64,000 nucleotides of DNA. It comes from Sequoia sempervirens (taxonomy: Eukaryota; Streptophyta; Pinopsida; Cupressales; Cupressaceae). How positions within the stretch are numbered: position 1 is the stretch's first letter; every line of letters starts with the position of its first letter. Under the pieces are notes generated by a model. That model saw nothing but the letters and a program-made list of their open reading frames with translations, was not told the origin of the DNA and searched no databases. Positions 22,107 to 33,264 of this stretch are shown in pieces. The stretch spans positions 62,001 through 126,000 of the forward strand of contig VDFB02018328.1 of the NCBI GenBank assembly GCA_007258455.2, read 5' to 3'. The translations under genes and the position numbers were made by a program.

Positions 22107-24104
22107 CCCCCCCTTAAGATGAACTTAGGAAGTAGCTAAAACACTAGAATAGGATGCATGAAAGCAAAGATGGGTCCCGGCAAACAAGGCCAAGTAAGGT
22201 ACCCATGTACAAACAAAGATCTCTATAAAGTGGAGAAATAGAGAAAACCTCGTGGGAACAAAACTCTACTCCAAAAAGAGATCAAAGGTGATTGAAGGAC
22301 TAAAAAGCCTCCAAATCAAGGAAATGTCCTAAAAAAGAAGAACATGTAGAACATCACAGAAGCATGAAGAAGTTGCAAACTCTGTCAAAAGATGATTGCT
22401 ACAGTGCCGAAGAACCTCCTCTGAAGATATGATGATTAGGATCAAGAAGACAACAATCTGCATGAGTGCCCCCAACGACACTACTCCCGAATCGGATGGC
22501 AAACAAAGGCAAACACCGGAACGAGATACAGGATGGCACAAGTACCAATAGTAGAACACTAATCAACAGAGAATGGAAGATCCTTCCAAGGCAAAACCAA
22601 AAAGCATTAACACCAATAGTAGAAACCCCCCCATAATGCTGAAAAGGGAGAGGCGTGACAGGTACACTAAAACTGAATGCCAGAAAGTAGTGCATGAAGA
22701 GGAACCAAGAGCATCTGAAAGTGCACAAGAAAGCACCTGCAACTGAAAAAGTGGTGTGCAAAACAAAGCACACATACATGAGGCTGGAATCATATGGATC
22801 CACTGTTGTCGTGGAGGGACACTCACCGGACAAAGGTGTGATGGAAAAACAAGGGCACTACACAACCCCCCCATGGCACTTTATAATACAGTGCGAGTAC
22901 AAAATATGGCACAAAGTGATGTGCAAGAAACCCAATACAACACATACAATGCTGAGGCACTTTATCTCAGTGCATTTACAAAAGAGAAATACATGCAAAG
23001 CGAGCCCATAATGTCTACAATGTCCAAATAGGACAACATACAAAAACCTGGGAAAGATACAGAAAAAGTGCATGGACAGCAACATAGAGCTCCTCAATAC
23101 CTTTCCAATGCCGCAAACGAGGCGAAAATTGGACATTGTGGCAAAAAGTTATGAGCTCGGAAGTCCAAAAAACAACATCTGACTTCAAACAGTAATAAAT
23201 GCATGAAAAAATTAAAATACTGAAAAATAAATAGCACTACTGGAAAGTGCTCGAAACCAGCTTTCCAGTGATATCTCGTTTACCCAATTTCGATACCTTA
23301 TGCCCAAGTTATGGCCAAAAGAAAAAAATTGCTCTTTTAGGAAAAACTAGGGTTTGGAGGGCAAAGAGGGGCCGCCGTACGGATGACGTCATCATGCAGC
23401 CTGTACGGCTGACGTCATCATGATGTCATGCTGATGTAAGAAAAAGCGGAGCATAAATTTGACGGTTGTCTGACCGTCGGGGCAAAAAATCAACCTCTCC
23501 CTGGAAAATTTTTTCGGCCGCCGGAAAAAACTACATGTCGCCGGTATTTTCTACACTCCCCGGAATATTCCCTGGCTTGCCAGAATATTCCATCCGCTGT
23601 TCGAACCGAGTGCAGGGCTCGTGGTCGGCGATAGGACCGCCGGGCTGGCTGAATGGGCCCGCGGGAGCTGAACTGAGCTCGGCGGTGGATGGGTAGTGGA
23701 GAGGGGAGGTGGCGGTGGAATGGTGGCCGCCCGGTGGCCGCCAGGTGGCGGATATTTTCTGAACTGTGAGCGACGCACAGAGTTGGAAAAAAATTGATTT
23801 TTTTAATTTTTTTTGAAAAATGTGCCTCGAAATGCGTGCAAAAGAGGCCGTAGGGCCCTTCAAACAATTTTTTTTTGCCTCCCGGACCAACTTCTCAGAA
23901 ATCGACGAAACGACAGGCGTTTCTAGGGTTTTTGGCCGCTGCGAACGCGATGGCAGTGTCCGTTTGAGCCCAAAGTGAGCCAAAAAATAGGCTACCCCTA
24001 CTTGCAAAAAAAATGCGTGTGGAAACCCTTGCACTTGAAACTCACAGAGAGGCCATATCTTCAGATCACAAACAAACAGCTGCAGGTCTGGAGCTCTGAT
24101 ACCA
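22107..24104 (-). other. Internal region 2 of the three-LTR element
   Basis: Non-coding, 1998 bases, aligned end to end with internal region 1. Differences cluster: the stretch 22380-22600 has many small indels, while 22620-23030 is almost identical to 20340-20750. The GC-rich island at about 23340-23760 carries two TGACGTCA palindromes (23384-23391, 23410-23417) and a local duplication gtcatcatgatgtcatg not seen in region 1. The polypurine tract is at 22107-22123. Confidence 0.85.
24093..24104 (-). other. PBS of internal region 2 (initiator Met tRNA)
   Basis: Minus strand TGGTATCAGAGC, perfect, directly adjoining LTR3. Confidence 0.93.
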
Positions 24105-24418
24105 TGTTAGAATCCAAGATCACCTGCATGCAAGATGGATACCTGTCACATGCAAAAGATATGAAGAATCGAAAAAGATGTTCTCTGTAAACCTCTCAAT
24201 AAAAATGCATTAAGAGAATCAATTATTACAAAGTGATCAATCCTTATGAAGGAGATCAACAAACCCTAAAAAGGGAAACCCTAGTGTGCACACTTAATAA
24301 TTAATAATTAATTATTAATGTGTCTAAGTTTAGCTTAAGTAATAAAGAGGAATAAGTGACTTAATTAATTAATCAATGTGATGTAATTAATTAAGCATAA
24401 TAACTTATTACTCTAACA
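24105..24418 (-). repeat. LTR3 of the three-LTR element
   Basis: TGTTAGA...TCTAACA on the plus strand; the 5' LTR of the array on the element's strand. Confidence 0.95.
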
Positions 24419-24423
24419 ATTCC
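24419..24423. repeat. Right TSD of the three-LTR element
   Basis: attcc, identical to 19504-19508. Confidence 0.9.
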
Positions 24424-25106
24424 TTCCAAACAAGCACACTTTTGACTTGTACAAGAGGTCAAAGGTTAACTTGCACAAGAAGTCACAATCTAACTTGCAT
24501 ATGAAGCCAAGTGAGAATATTCCCTTTTTCAAATGATTGGAGAGAGAATATTCCAAAGAATATTCTCATGGGTGAGGAAAAAGGATATTTTGCAAATTAA
24601 AACAAAGTTTAATTGTGCAAAAGGGGAGGGAATATTCCCCTTTTAGAGGAATGCACAAAGAAGGAATATTCCCTTGGAAAATTCCCTTGCAAGTGGGGGG
24701 AATTAGATTAGTTATATAATTGCTAATTAAACAAAGGTTTAATCATGCAATTAGGGGATTTAGAGGAATAAAGTGATATTCATTAAATTAAGTTATTTAA
24801 TAAAAGGGAGAAAGGTGAGATGACATTTAATTAAATAACTTATGATTATTTAATTAATAAGAAGACTTAGGGAATTAAATTAAATAGTTTGATTTATTCA
24901 ATTTAATGAGATAAATGTTAGCGTGAAAGGGGGTGAATTAACCCAATTAAATGAATTAGGTTAATAGATGCAAATGATTCCATTAATTAATTAGCCATGC
25001 TAATTCAATTAATTAAGAAAAAAGAGGATGGGTTTCAAGAGGAAATGATGTTAGTATACTTGATTCAAGTGTATGATACGATTTGAGACATTTTTCAGTG
25101 TCTACA
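24424..25106 (-). repeat. 5' LTR of element A, second part (U3 side)
   Basis: Continuation of the LTR after the three-LTR insertion. It has the same AT-rich attaaat/atttaatt style and closing text (gatgttagt ... tgtctaca) as the B LTR end at 47509. The minus strand therefore starts TGTAGACA, a normal LTR end. Confidence 0.75.
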
Positions 25107-26138
25107 CTATGCCATATTCAAGATTAGGCCCCAAGACTTAGGTGAGACCTATATGCCCAAGGTGGCGTATGAGTCCCAAATCACTAAATTTGGGACACAA
25201 AACACAAGAACATGAATTATGATTGGTCATTAGTTAAGTGTTGAGATTATCCTAAGAGAAATGCATTAAATAAGGCTTGTGGATGCAAAATAGGACCAAA
25301 TAAGGCATAAAGAAGCCCAATTTTAGCAGGAAGGGCCCAAACAAGTGTAAAAATGTAAAGGGATACATTTTTCTACACTATAGGTTGTAAGATGAATTGA
25401 ATGCTTGGTGGGTTATGGAAATATTATTTATGAATGTAGACATATGTTGTGTGTTTTCTATTGATGCCACAACTAGACTTTGATGCTTATCTTGTCATCA
25501 TAGTTAGCAATAAGCCTTGAAAAGGGATGGGACATTGGTGTACAGTTGAAACATAGAAATAGGGATCCTATGCCCTTAATGCAAGGAACCTAGGATTCAA
25601 TGGTGGCCTTTTTCTAAAGTTTCATTAGAGATGTAGATCACAACCTGGTGAAAATATTAACTTTCAGCTCTAATGGTGAGCCAATCAAATCCGAATATAC
25701 ATCTAATGAGGGATTAGAATGGATTGGAAATATTTTAGAATGATTAATTTAATGATCCTATATGCTCTAATATTAAAAATGCAAGATTTTGACAACTAAA
25801 AGACAAAAATAATAGTTTGCAAGTGGATTTGGGAAGTGCAGAGGACAAAAAACCTACTCAAAAAAATTGGTTTTGATGTGCCTACAAGGAATCATTCACC
25901 CAATGGCGAATGGTTCTCTGAAAGGGGGTCATAATCAACTTTCTGGGTTCTCTAGTGGTAGATCTGAGACTTTTGTTTCTTCATGCAAAGTTTTCATAAT
26001 GCTATTTGATAATTTTGTAATCAAGTTTCCGTGTCTTGACAACTTTGATGACAACAAATGCAACAATAAAAAATTTCTCATCAAAATATCTTCAATCCTT
26101 CTTCAACTTGTAGTCTGCACATTCAAAGGAGGAGAAAA
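25107..26138. other. Unassigned sequence right of element A
   Basis: No recognisable domain. Text at about 25340-25392 (gtgtaaaaatgtaaaggg, then tttctacactatag) resembles the end of the LTR-like block at 26139-26918, so part of it may be another fragment of that family. An open frame at 25867-26154 (LKGGHNQLSGFSSGRSE) matches nothing I know. Confidence 0.4.
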
Positions 26139-26918
26139 TGTTGGGCCATTTTAGGGGCTTGCCTCAGTCAAACCCTGTGTAAGTGTTTCTACTTCCACAA
26201 TAGAAAATGTCAATGGATAAATGATAATTAGAAGGAAGGGATGATAAAATCAAAATGTGCTACAACTCACCACCCTTCAATGGATGCCTTGAAGGAATGG
26301 AGACATACACATCACCTCAAGGAATCAAATCTTTCTTTTCTTAAATGCTTGAATACTTTGGAGACATACAAAAATATGTTAGCCTTCACAAAATAATGAA
26401 CATGATAACATAAACTCACAAACACTTTGGCATGATGCTTGGATCTTGAAATGCTACAATAAATCTCTAAAATGCTGCTCTTGACCTACTATTGAATGAT
26501 CTTGAATTTCACCTCTTGCTAGATTCTTTCACTTAGGTCTCAAATGATGAAATGACTATGTATTTATAGGAATTTATTTAATTTCTCAAAAAATAGATCC
26601 CGATAGTCGATATTTGCAAGTTGAATTTTGAATGTTAAATTCCTCCAAAAACATATTTAAAAATGGGCTCTGGCTCATAAAGGGAACCCATTCACCCTTG
26701 AGTGAATGGGTCTTGGCCCATATTTCTAGGACACACAATTTCAGGGACAATAAATGAGTTGTAAGCATTTTTTCAATGCTCGATGCTTGTTTAAAAATGG
26801 GACAAATGGGCTATAGAATGCATAATTTTAGGTATTTATGGAGTCAATTAAGCTCAATAATTTAGGGGGGCCAAAAAATAGTGTGAAATTGTAAAGGTAT
26901 ATAATTTCCTACACTATA
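26139..26918. repeat. LTR-like relic, copy 1
   Basis: Starts tgttgggcc after a purine run (aaaggaggagaaaa), ends ttcctaca, and has tatttatag at 26562 (a TATA box if read on the minus strand). It resembles 28829-29797: tcagtcaaaccc, tttctacttccac and the tatttatag spacing recur. Size and ends fit an LTR, but orientation is unclear and no PBS is visible. Confidence 0.4.
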
Positions 26919-28828
26919 GTAGTATGTGATGCACCGTCTTCTTTCTAGTTCAGATGTACTTAAGGGATTATGTGTTATTGAACTAGGTAAAGTGGAAGAC
27001 ACTTGTATTAAAGTTATAAATACTTTATTTTCACTAGCCAACCACTTTGTATTCTTGTGATGTTGAGTTATTCATGTTGTGTATAAGTTTTATATGCATG
27101 AGCTAGTCATAATATGAGTTATTAATGCTATATATATGTGAGGTTGTGTGTATGTGGTTTTGTGTGTGTTTATTCATTTATATTGGCATTGAAATACCAT
27201 TTCAATAGATTACATTTATTACCATTCTATTGTTTATGGATTGACTTGAAATTATAAGCTCAATTGATGGTCATGATTTAAAATATTATAGAAATATCAT
27301 CCCAAATGTGAGGATGAGGTATCTCTATTAGTGTGCAAAATATAGTCTTTGATTCCTAGAAGGGATACATAGGTAGGGTTATATCAAATGGACCCTAAAG
27401 GATTAGGTCTAGATCTAGGGATTTGTATTGTTATGTGTGCTTATCCAATTTAGTCCAAGATTGTACATTTACATAGTATAGAGCTACTGGCATTTATATG
27501 GTTTGTAAAGGCTATGAAACTAGCTCTTCTAATTGGAAATGCATTGCTTAGTCGATTAAGAGGTTATTGAAAGTGTAATGAATTTGACTAAAAATTGGTA
27601 GTAACCAAGAATTTTTATTACACATAGGGTAAATAATAATATTTGTAGATAAATCACTCACTCATTCTTTGACTTAGGGCTGAATTTTCCCATCTTTTAG
27701 TACTAACCTTTAGGAGTAAGAAATTGGAATGTACACCTTGTGGGACCTTGAACCATGTAAAGTGGAGGATACATGATTGGTGACTCATTTAGAGACATGA
27801 ATAGAAGGAAATTTACAAAAACACAAAGATTTAATAGGTTGGGGTTGGTAGTGTAGGAGTTAATCTTGCTTAGGTGTACTAGTTGAGTGGGAGTAACATG
27901 CCTATTTTTAGCCAATATTAATTAACTAGGTTACATGCCTATTTTTAGGCTCCTTCACCATGATTTTTAGATGGAAATTACTCTTCCTTATCCTACATGT
28001 ACATCTCCATATCATGGGCTAGTTCATTCATGTTATTGGATTCTTTTTAGGTCAATCATATAGTTTAATTTTATGTTTTTTAATTTAACTTGACTCACGT
28101 GGCTCAAATTGGTACACACATTTAATACAAAAGATCTTGGCATACTCCTCTATGGTATCACAACCAATATGGTATTCTATTTTTGAGTTCAGTAATCATT
28201 ATTGAGATTTTAAAAACTATTTATTTGCATTAGAATTTGATTTTATTTATCTTGGATCATTGACTTAGGTGCCTTGCACCACTTGGGTTCTTCATAGGTC
28301 AAATTTTCTTCCTAAAATCCTTTTAACATGTCTACTATCACTTTGGGTGGGTGATGTGGAAAAAGAGATCCTAGACCTAGTGTATAGATTACTAAGATCA
28401 CTCTTTCTATGCATCAATATTAGAAGCTAAGCTAACAAGGTAATAAGATTGGATAGCAACCTAAATGGAGAGCCAATATGCCTTGGACCTAGTTTTTTTG
28501 TTGTCTTGGAAATTGATTGAATTTAATGTGCATTTAATTAATTTAAACAACTATACAACCAAATTATAAAATGCAATTTATTTGCACGAAATAAAAAAAG
28601 AGTCATAGACTAAAGAAAAATCCGAGAAGGGAAGATTTTTGTGCACCTATTCTACAAAGTTGAAGTTGAATTGGGAGGTCAAGGGCACTAGTGCCCTTGA
28701 ATAAGAAGTGTAGATTTTGATATGTAACTTTTTGGCCTAAAACCTACAAGTCTACACTCTACTCTTTCTCTACAAATTTTCATCTTTGAATCTGAACCTG
28801 TAAAATCATAACAAAGAGGGAAAAGGGG
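26919..28828. other. Unassigned AT-rich sequence
   Basis: About 1.9 kb with no coding motif, no terminal repeat and no tandem array that I can see. Short open frames only. Confidence 0.5.
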
Positions 28829-29797
28829 TGGCTATACAGGAGTTTTCCTTGGTCAAACCCCCATTTTGGTATTTCTACCTCCATGAATAGCTAATTGATT
28901 GAATAATAAAATGTGTGTGCTCCTAACCTTAAGTCTATCTAAGGCTATAATGAGAAAAAATGACAAAAATCCTACTCAAATGTGTTAGAGAAGGATTCCT
29001 AAATGAACCAAGAAAGATCAACCCAAAAAAATGTCAAATACCCTAAGGAAAATCTAAATACGCAAATACCTTACTTTGGGAAACGAGGAGATCAAAGGCT
29101 AAGGATGAGAACACTCTAACATAAATTCATTAGATGCTTGAAGGAAGCCAAATCTATCTCTAAAACATAAATTCCATCAAGTCCTTCCATTGGCATCAAA
29201 CTCCAATCTTTGTGTTAGCTTGATTAATTCTGAAATTTTCCTTGTAAATGTGTAAAAATGGATGTATTTTGGTAGAGATTTGTTGTATTGTAATTGCTTC
29301 TTCTTTTAATTTGAAATAATAATTCATGTATTTATAGTGGAACATAGGAATAAATTAAAGTGTAGGTTGAATCATTTAATTTTAATTTTTAGGATTAAAT
29401 TTTTGCTGAGACCCAAATTTGAATTCACATCCCTAAAATTAGAGACTGACAAAAATGTTAAATCAGTTTTTTTGAGAAAAAATAACTTGGAATAGGACAC
29501 TAGTGCCCCTATCCAAAAATTTTGCACACATTCAAATCTGATTTACAATTTTAGGGTCCACTTAATCAAGACTTATTCAAAAAATGAGCATTTTTTCAGG
29601 GTTAATTTGATGAAATATGATTGATAAGTTACTTTTTAGGGTAGAACTGACACATTATCTTAGGTTGAAAGGAAAGTTCAAGGCTAGGGAATGCCTTTGA
29701 AATGCATTAAGGGAGAGGATACTAAAGTGAGTTCCAAATACAACATGAAATTGTACTTTTACGTTAAGGGAGTATAATTTTTTATGCTATATTTAGC
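28829..29797. repeat. LTR-like relic, copy 2
   Basis: Partial match to 26139-26918 (tggtcaaaccc, tatttctacctcc, catgtatttatag). Preceded by a purine run (aaagagggaaaagggg) on the low side and followed by agctcccacttta on the high side, whose reverse is also purine-rich, so orientation cannot be fixed. More decayed than copy 1. Confidence 0.35.
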
Positions 29798-29884
29798 TCC
29801 CACTTTAGCTGCCATATGACACTAAGTACATATGCAAGTTAAAGTATTGAAAAGTAAATAATTTCATAAAAGGATACCCAAAAG

Positions 29885-30012
29885 GATACTGTAGAGGATA
29901 TAGATCATTCGATCAACAAGAAAATGAAGGCCCCAATGTAGTTACTTGTAGACCACAACATTGGGAATTGCATCCTACAAGACCAATTTGTTATAATTGC
30001 ATAACCATCTTG
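29885..30012 (+). pseudogene. gag-like fragment, left half, interrupted by the LARD
   Basis: Plus-strand reading gives ENEGPNVVTCRPQHWELHPT then RPICYNC, the N-terminal half of a CCHC zinc knuckle. The LARD inserted at 30013. The right half resumes after the TSD at 38408 with IQKY and SPKASKETK-like codons in a shifted frame. Only about 40 codons per side are readable, so the parent element cannot be named. Confidence 0.4.
30008..30012. repeat. Left TSD of the LARD
   Basis: tcttg, repeated at 38403-38407. Confidence 0.9.
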
Positions 30013-30114
30013 TGTTGGAATTGTGTGCCTCAATCCCACAGGCTGAAACCTCTTGTGAGCAATTTTGGTGAGACTATAGAGATGTCTGGCCAACCTACTA
30101 GTTGATCTTGACTA

Positions 30115-31465
30115 TCGCTGTGACCTCCTGAATGTCTTGGCGATTGGCATTTGAAACCTTCGGCATACCCTTGGATAGTCGGGATGATGTCTCAGTGACG
30201 ATAGGAAATCTTGCCGATATTGGCGTGACCTTTGGTCTGTCTGGTCGATGTGGTAGTCAACATGACTTGCTCCTATCGGTATGAAGTCCTGGCAATTGGG
30301 AGATGTCTCACCAATGGAGATACAAGTGTTTGTTATCAAGTGCCTAGCGGATGTCGGGGAGACCTATAGCGACTGGGATCTTCGGGGTGACTTGAACACT
30401 TGGTATGAAGTCCCAGCAACTGAAGAGTGTCTCACCGATATGGTCATTAGGGTAACATAAGGGTCTTGAGAAGAACTCTCAGCGACTAATGAATGTCTCG
30501 CCGACATCGGGGATACACTTGGAGTCTTCGCGGTAACTCAAAGACTTTGGCGTGAAGTCTTAGCAACAGGAAGATGCCACACCAACAGACATATGGAATC
30601 ATCGGGGTAACGAAAGGGGTTTGCTATGACCTCTTGGTGACAATGGCAAGTCTGGCTGACAAAGCTACATGTGATCGGGTGTTTTCGGTGAGACTCCTAG
30701 CGAATGGAGTCATCGGAGAAACACGAGGACTTCGGTATGAAGTCTTAGCAAATGTGAAATGTCTGGCCGACGGTCTTCTTCGGTGTGACTCTTGGTGAAC
30801 AATGAGGTCTTCGGGATGACATGACGACTCGATGGGATGTCTTGGTGAGAGCAGTAAGTCTTTTCGATGAGTTTTTTTTTTAGTATGACTTGAAGAGTTC
30901 GGTATGAAGTCTTGGCGAACTGCGATGGTCTCATCAATGGATGTGGTCTTCGAAGTAACATAAGGGTTTGGTAAGAACTCTTGGCGATAGGGAGATGTCT
31001 CGCCGACAGTGGACCATTGTGGTGTAACTTGAAGGCATCAGTATGATGTCTTGGTGAAGAGTGTTTGTCTTTTCGATGGGAATCCTGATGTCGGTATGAC
31101 CTCTCAGCAAAAGCGATAAGTCTTGCTGACTGTTGTTTGGTGTTTGGTATAATATAAAGGCTTGGTATGATCTCTCAGTGAATGACGATAGTCTTGCCGA
31201 CTATTGGACATTTCAGAGTGACCTTTGAACTTCAGTATGATGTCTCATCGAATGGTGATTTTCTCGCCGATGAGAATGTTGAGGTCGATGTGACTTGGGA
31301 ACTTTGGTAAGATGTCTTGGCAACAAAAGGAAGTCTAAGAAATAGCTTGTGAACTCGGTATAATGTGTTGCCGATAGTGAAGACTCTTGGTGACAATGAC
31401 AATATGGGCTCTGTGGCATCGGGGAGACATGGTTAGTGTCTCACCGACATGCGACACAGGTTGAA
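30115..31465 (+). repeat. Degenerate ~65-bp tandem repeat array with internal dyad (5' LTR copy)
   Basis: About 18 units, each with the frame TCGGTATGAAGTCTTGGCGA, a spacer of about 12, then TCTCGCCGAC, spaced 45-85 bases. Good examples are 30960-31008 and 30463-30505. TTGGCGA and TCGCCGA can pair as a 7-bp stem (one G-U) with a 12-nt loop. Many units show CG changed to TG or CA (for example ttggtga, tcaccga). No open reading frame is maintained across units. The 3' LTR has the same array at 36240-37590. Confidence 0.85.
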
Positions 31466-31700
31466 CGCACTTGACCGAGTGAAGACTGTCTGACGTGGTG
31501 TGATTTGGACAAATCAGAGAGAGAATAATGTGAACCGTTTGCTGTGAGACCATTGCAACTGTTTCTGTGTGGAAGGGAAATCTCTACACAAGGAAATGGA
31601 AACATCTTCGATGATAATGATGCTGAGCTACAGATTGCTGTCTGATAGTTGGAAACGAACCATTTCACAGAGCCTATTGAGAACGAATGAATATATGTAT

Positions 31701-32669
31701 GGGTAAAAGCACAAAGTTGTGTCACACTTTCAGCCAACTTATTAGCACAACTGAATTTAAGTATTTCTAACTAAAAATCAATTTTGGTCAAACATATGAT
31801 GTAATAAGATTCATTCTAGCTAAGTTAGAACTTCCACAATTTTTTCAACTAAAATTGTTGGCTAAAAATTCATGGAGCACCATTTTGACTCCAATTTACC
31901 AAAAAAACAAAATTATTTGAAAAACTTGAGGTTCCAATAAATCTTGCTAATGTAAACAACATTTTTTTAAAATATAAAAATACCCTTTTGTAGATCCATA
32001 AGTGTAGTTTTCAAAAATATATTTATTTCAATAGTTTAATTATTATTTATATTTTATTTTTTATTTTTACTAAAAGTAGGTTATCAGCACAAAATATTAG
32101 GTTGATTACCATGCCAAAGAAAAATACTAAAACTTATTTTAAAAAATTGAAAAAAATATGATGCACTAGATAAAAGAATCTATTTCAAGATGGTATAGTT
32201 TTTTTTCCATTTTAGATAAATATTTAATATGAAAGTTGACGTCCGATGGAAACAACAATTTTTTGATTCACGCACATTTTAATTTTTTTTTAAAATTATA
32301 TACTTATCAAAATTAGAAAAAAATATATCCATGCACTAAAGTTTCAAGTTATAAATACACAAAAAAAATTTGAAAGAAAAATAATAAAATTTGCTATAAA
32401 AAGTTTGACGTCCCATGCAACTTCATTTTTCAGCATTTTATCAGCAACTAAATTATTGTGTTAATTTATTAAAAACTAGTTTAAAATAATTTTTCAATTT
32501 TTTTGAAAAAATACAAACATAAAATATACTAAAAAATACATATTTTACTAGTTTACATCATTTCAAAATTCAAAACATAAATGCCACTTTTTAGTGATTC
32601 AACTTTAAAAGTTGGATCAGCGTTGGCCATTTCCTTTATAAAGTGTGACACAGCTTTGTGCTTTTACCC
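31701..32669. mobile_element. 969-bp non-autonomous TIR transposon in the LARD 5' LTR
   Basis: Absent from the same position of the 3' LTR, which gives a clean empty site (atatgtatgcattgg). The ends are 30-bp inverted repeats, GGGTAAAAGCACAAAG..., with one mismatch (gttgtg left, gctgtg right). A duplication gtat flanks it (31697-31700, 32670-32673). The interior is AT-rich with no transposase frame. Two interior sites share tgacgtcc (32238 and 32407). The superfamily is not assigned: a 4-bp TSD does not fit the common plant families cleanly. Confidence 0.9.
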
Positions 32670-33251
32670 GTATGCATTGGACGTTTTGAAAATATAGAGA
32701 ACAGAGAGAGAGGACCGAGTGGCTAGCTAAAAGGCCGAGGCCATGAGGCCGAAGTAGAGGAAGAGAGAGGCAGGGGTATGCTATTGGAATCTCTCCTAAT
32801 CATGGATGCCATGGTTGATCTCTCAGGGAGAGTTTGCTACCAGTTGTATCCAGATGAACAAGATGTAATCTTTGAAAAGGCTAAGAGCCTGAAATTGTAT
32901 TGTAACCATTTTTTTGCTGAATAATACAATGGCTCGATCTTTGGAGTGTGGGATTTTTTACTCAAAAGGGTTTTCCCCACGTAAATCTTTGTGTTCTAGG
33001 TTTTTGTCTCATCTTTCATGTCTGTTGGTTCTTGTAGTAGAATCTATTAATGCATGCTATTGAATTTACATGTGCTTCTCTCAGAAGGATCAATGTGGGA
33101 AATGAACTGTGTCCGTTCTGCTTTATGACATAGTTGTATGTGTCTTTGAGGTAATCTAATTGGAAATAAAGTTACCGAAGGCACTACTGTTCTTGGAGGT
33201 TACTTTGAGATGCCCCAGATCTCTAATTCTCCACCCTTTTTCCCTAACAAG

Positions 33252-33264
33252 TGGTATCAGAGCC
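33252..33264 (+). other. PBS of the LARD (initiator Met tRNA)
   Basis: TGGTATCAGAGCC two bases after the LTR end. Confidence 0.93.

Larger units (their letters stand above)
19509..24418 (-). mobile_element. Tandem non-autonomous LTR element: LTR-internal-LTR-internal-LTR
   Basis: Three nearly identical 314-315-bp LTRs (19509-19823, 21793-22106, 24105-24418) separate two related internal regions of about 2.0 kb. On the minus strand each internal region starts with a perfect TGGTATCAGAGC PBS abutting its upstream LTR and ends with a G-run polypurine tract abutting the next LTR, so the middle LTR serves as 3' LTR of one unit and 5' LTR of the other. One 5-bp TSD (attcc) flanks the whole, inside the 5' LTR of element A. 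No gag or pol motif occurs in any frame, so it depended on enzymes in trans. LTR differences are few (about four between LTR2 and LTR3). Confidence 0.95.
1..25106 (-). mobile_element. Ty3/gypsy LTR retrotransposon, Tat group (element A), nested and decayed
   Basis: Minus-strand element whose 5' end is at the high coordinate. Reading down from 25106: 5' LTR (split by another element), PBS at 18723-18739, long leader with an extra ORF, gag, protease, a linker with a G-patch, RT, RNase H, a second RNase H, integrase and a 3' non-coding region running off the left edge. The second RNase H between RT/RNase H and integrase and the ORF upstream of gag are known marks of the Tat/Ogre group. A copia element (6674-12418) and a three-LTR element (19509-24418) are inserted in it. 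Its LTR and coding regions match element B (46229-64000) in order and sequence. Stops and frameshifts interrupt all domains, so it cannot be autonomous. The 3' LTR is outside the window, so its TSD cannot be checked. Confidence 0.93.
30013..33249 (+). repeat. 5' LTR of the LARD (with inserted TIR transposon)
   Basis: Matches 36137-38402 along its length once 31701-32669 plus a 4-bp duplication is removed. Carries the repeat array 30115-31465. The end reads ccctttttccctaaca. Confidence 0.93.

Noticed and set aside
20115..24034. Many overlapping open frames of 70-170 codons in the three-LTR element
   Set aside because: They occur in several frames and both strands in the conserved interior, are not kept in phase between the two internal copies, and show no known motif.
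30115..31465. CRISPR-like array
   Set aside because: Units are degenerate, spacing is irregular, the array lies in plant LTRs, and there are no cas genes.
33252..33264. tRNA gene
   Set aside because: Only the short PBS complement to the initiator-Met tRNA end is present, here and at the other PBS sites; no cloverleaf.
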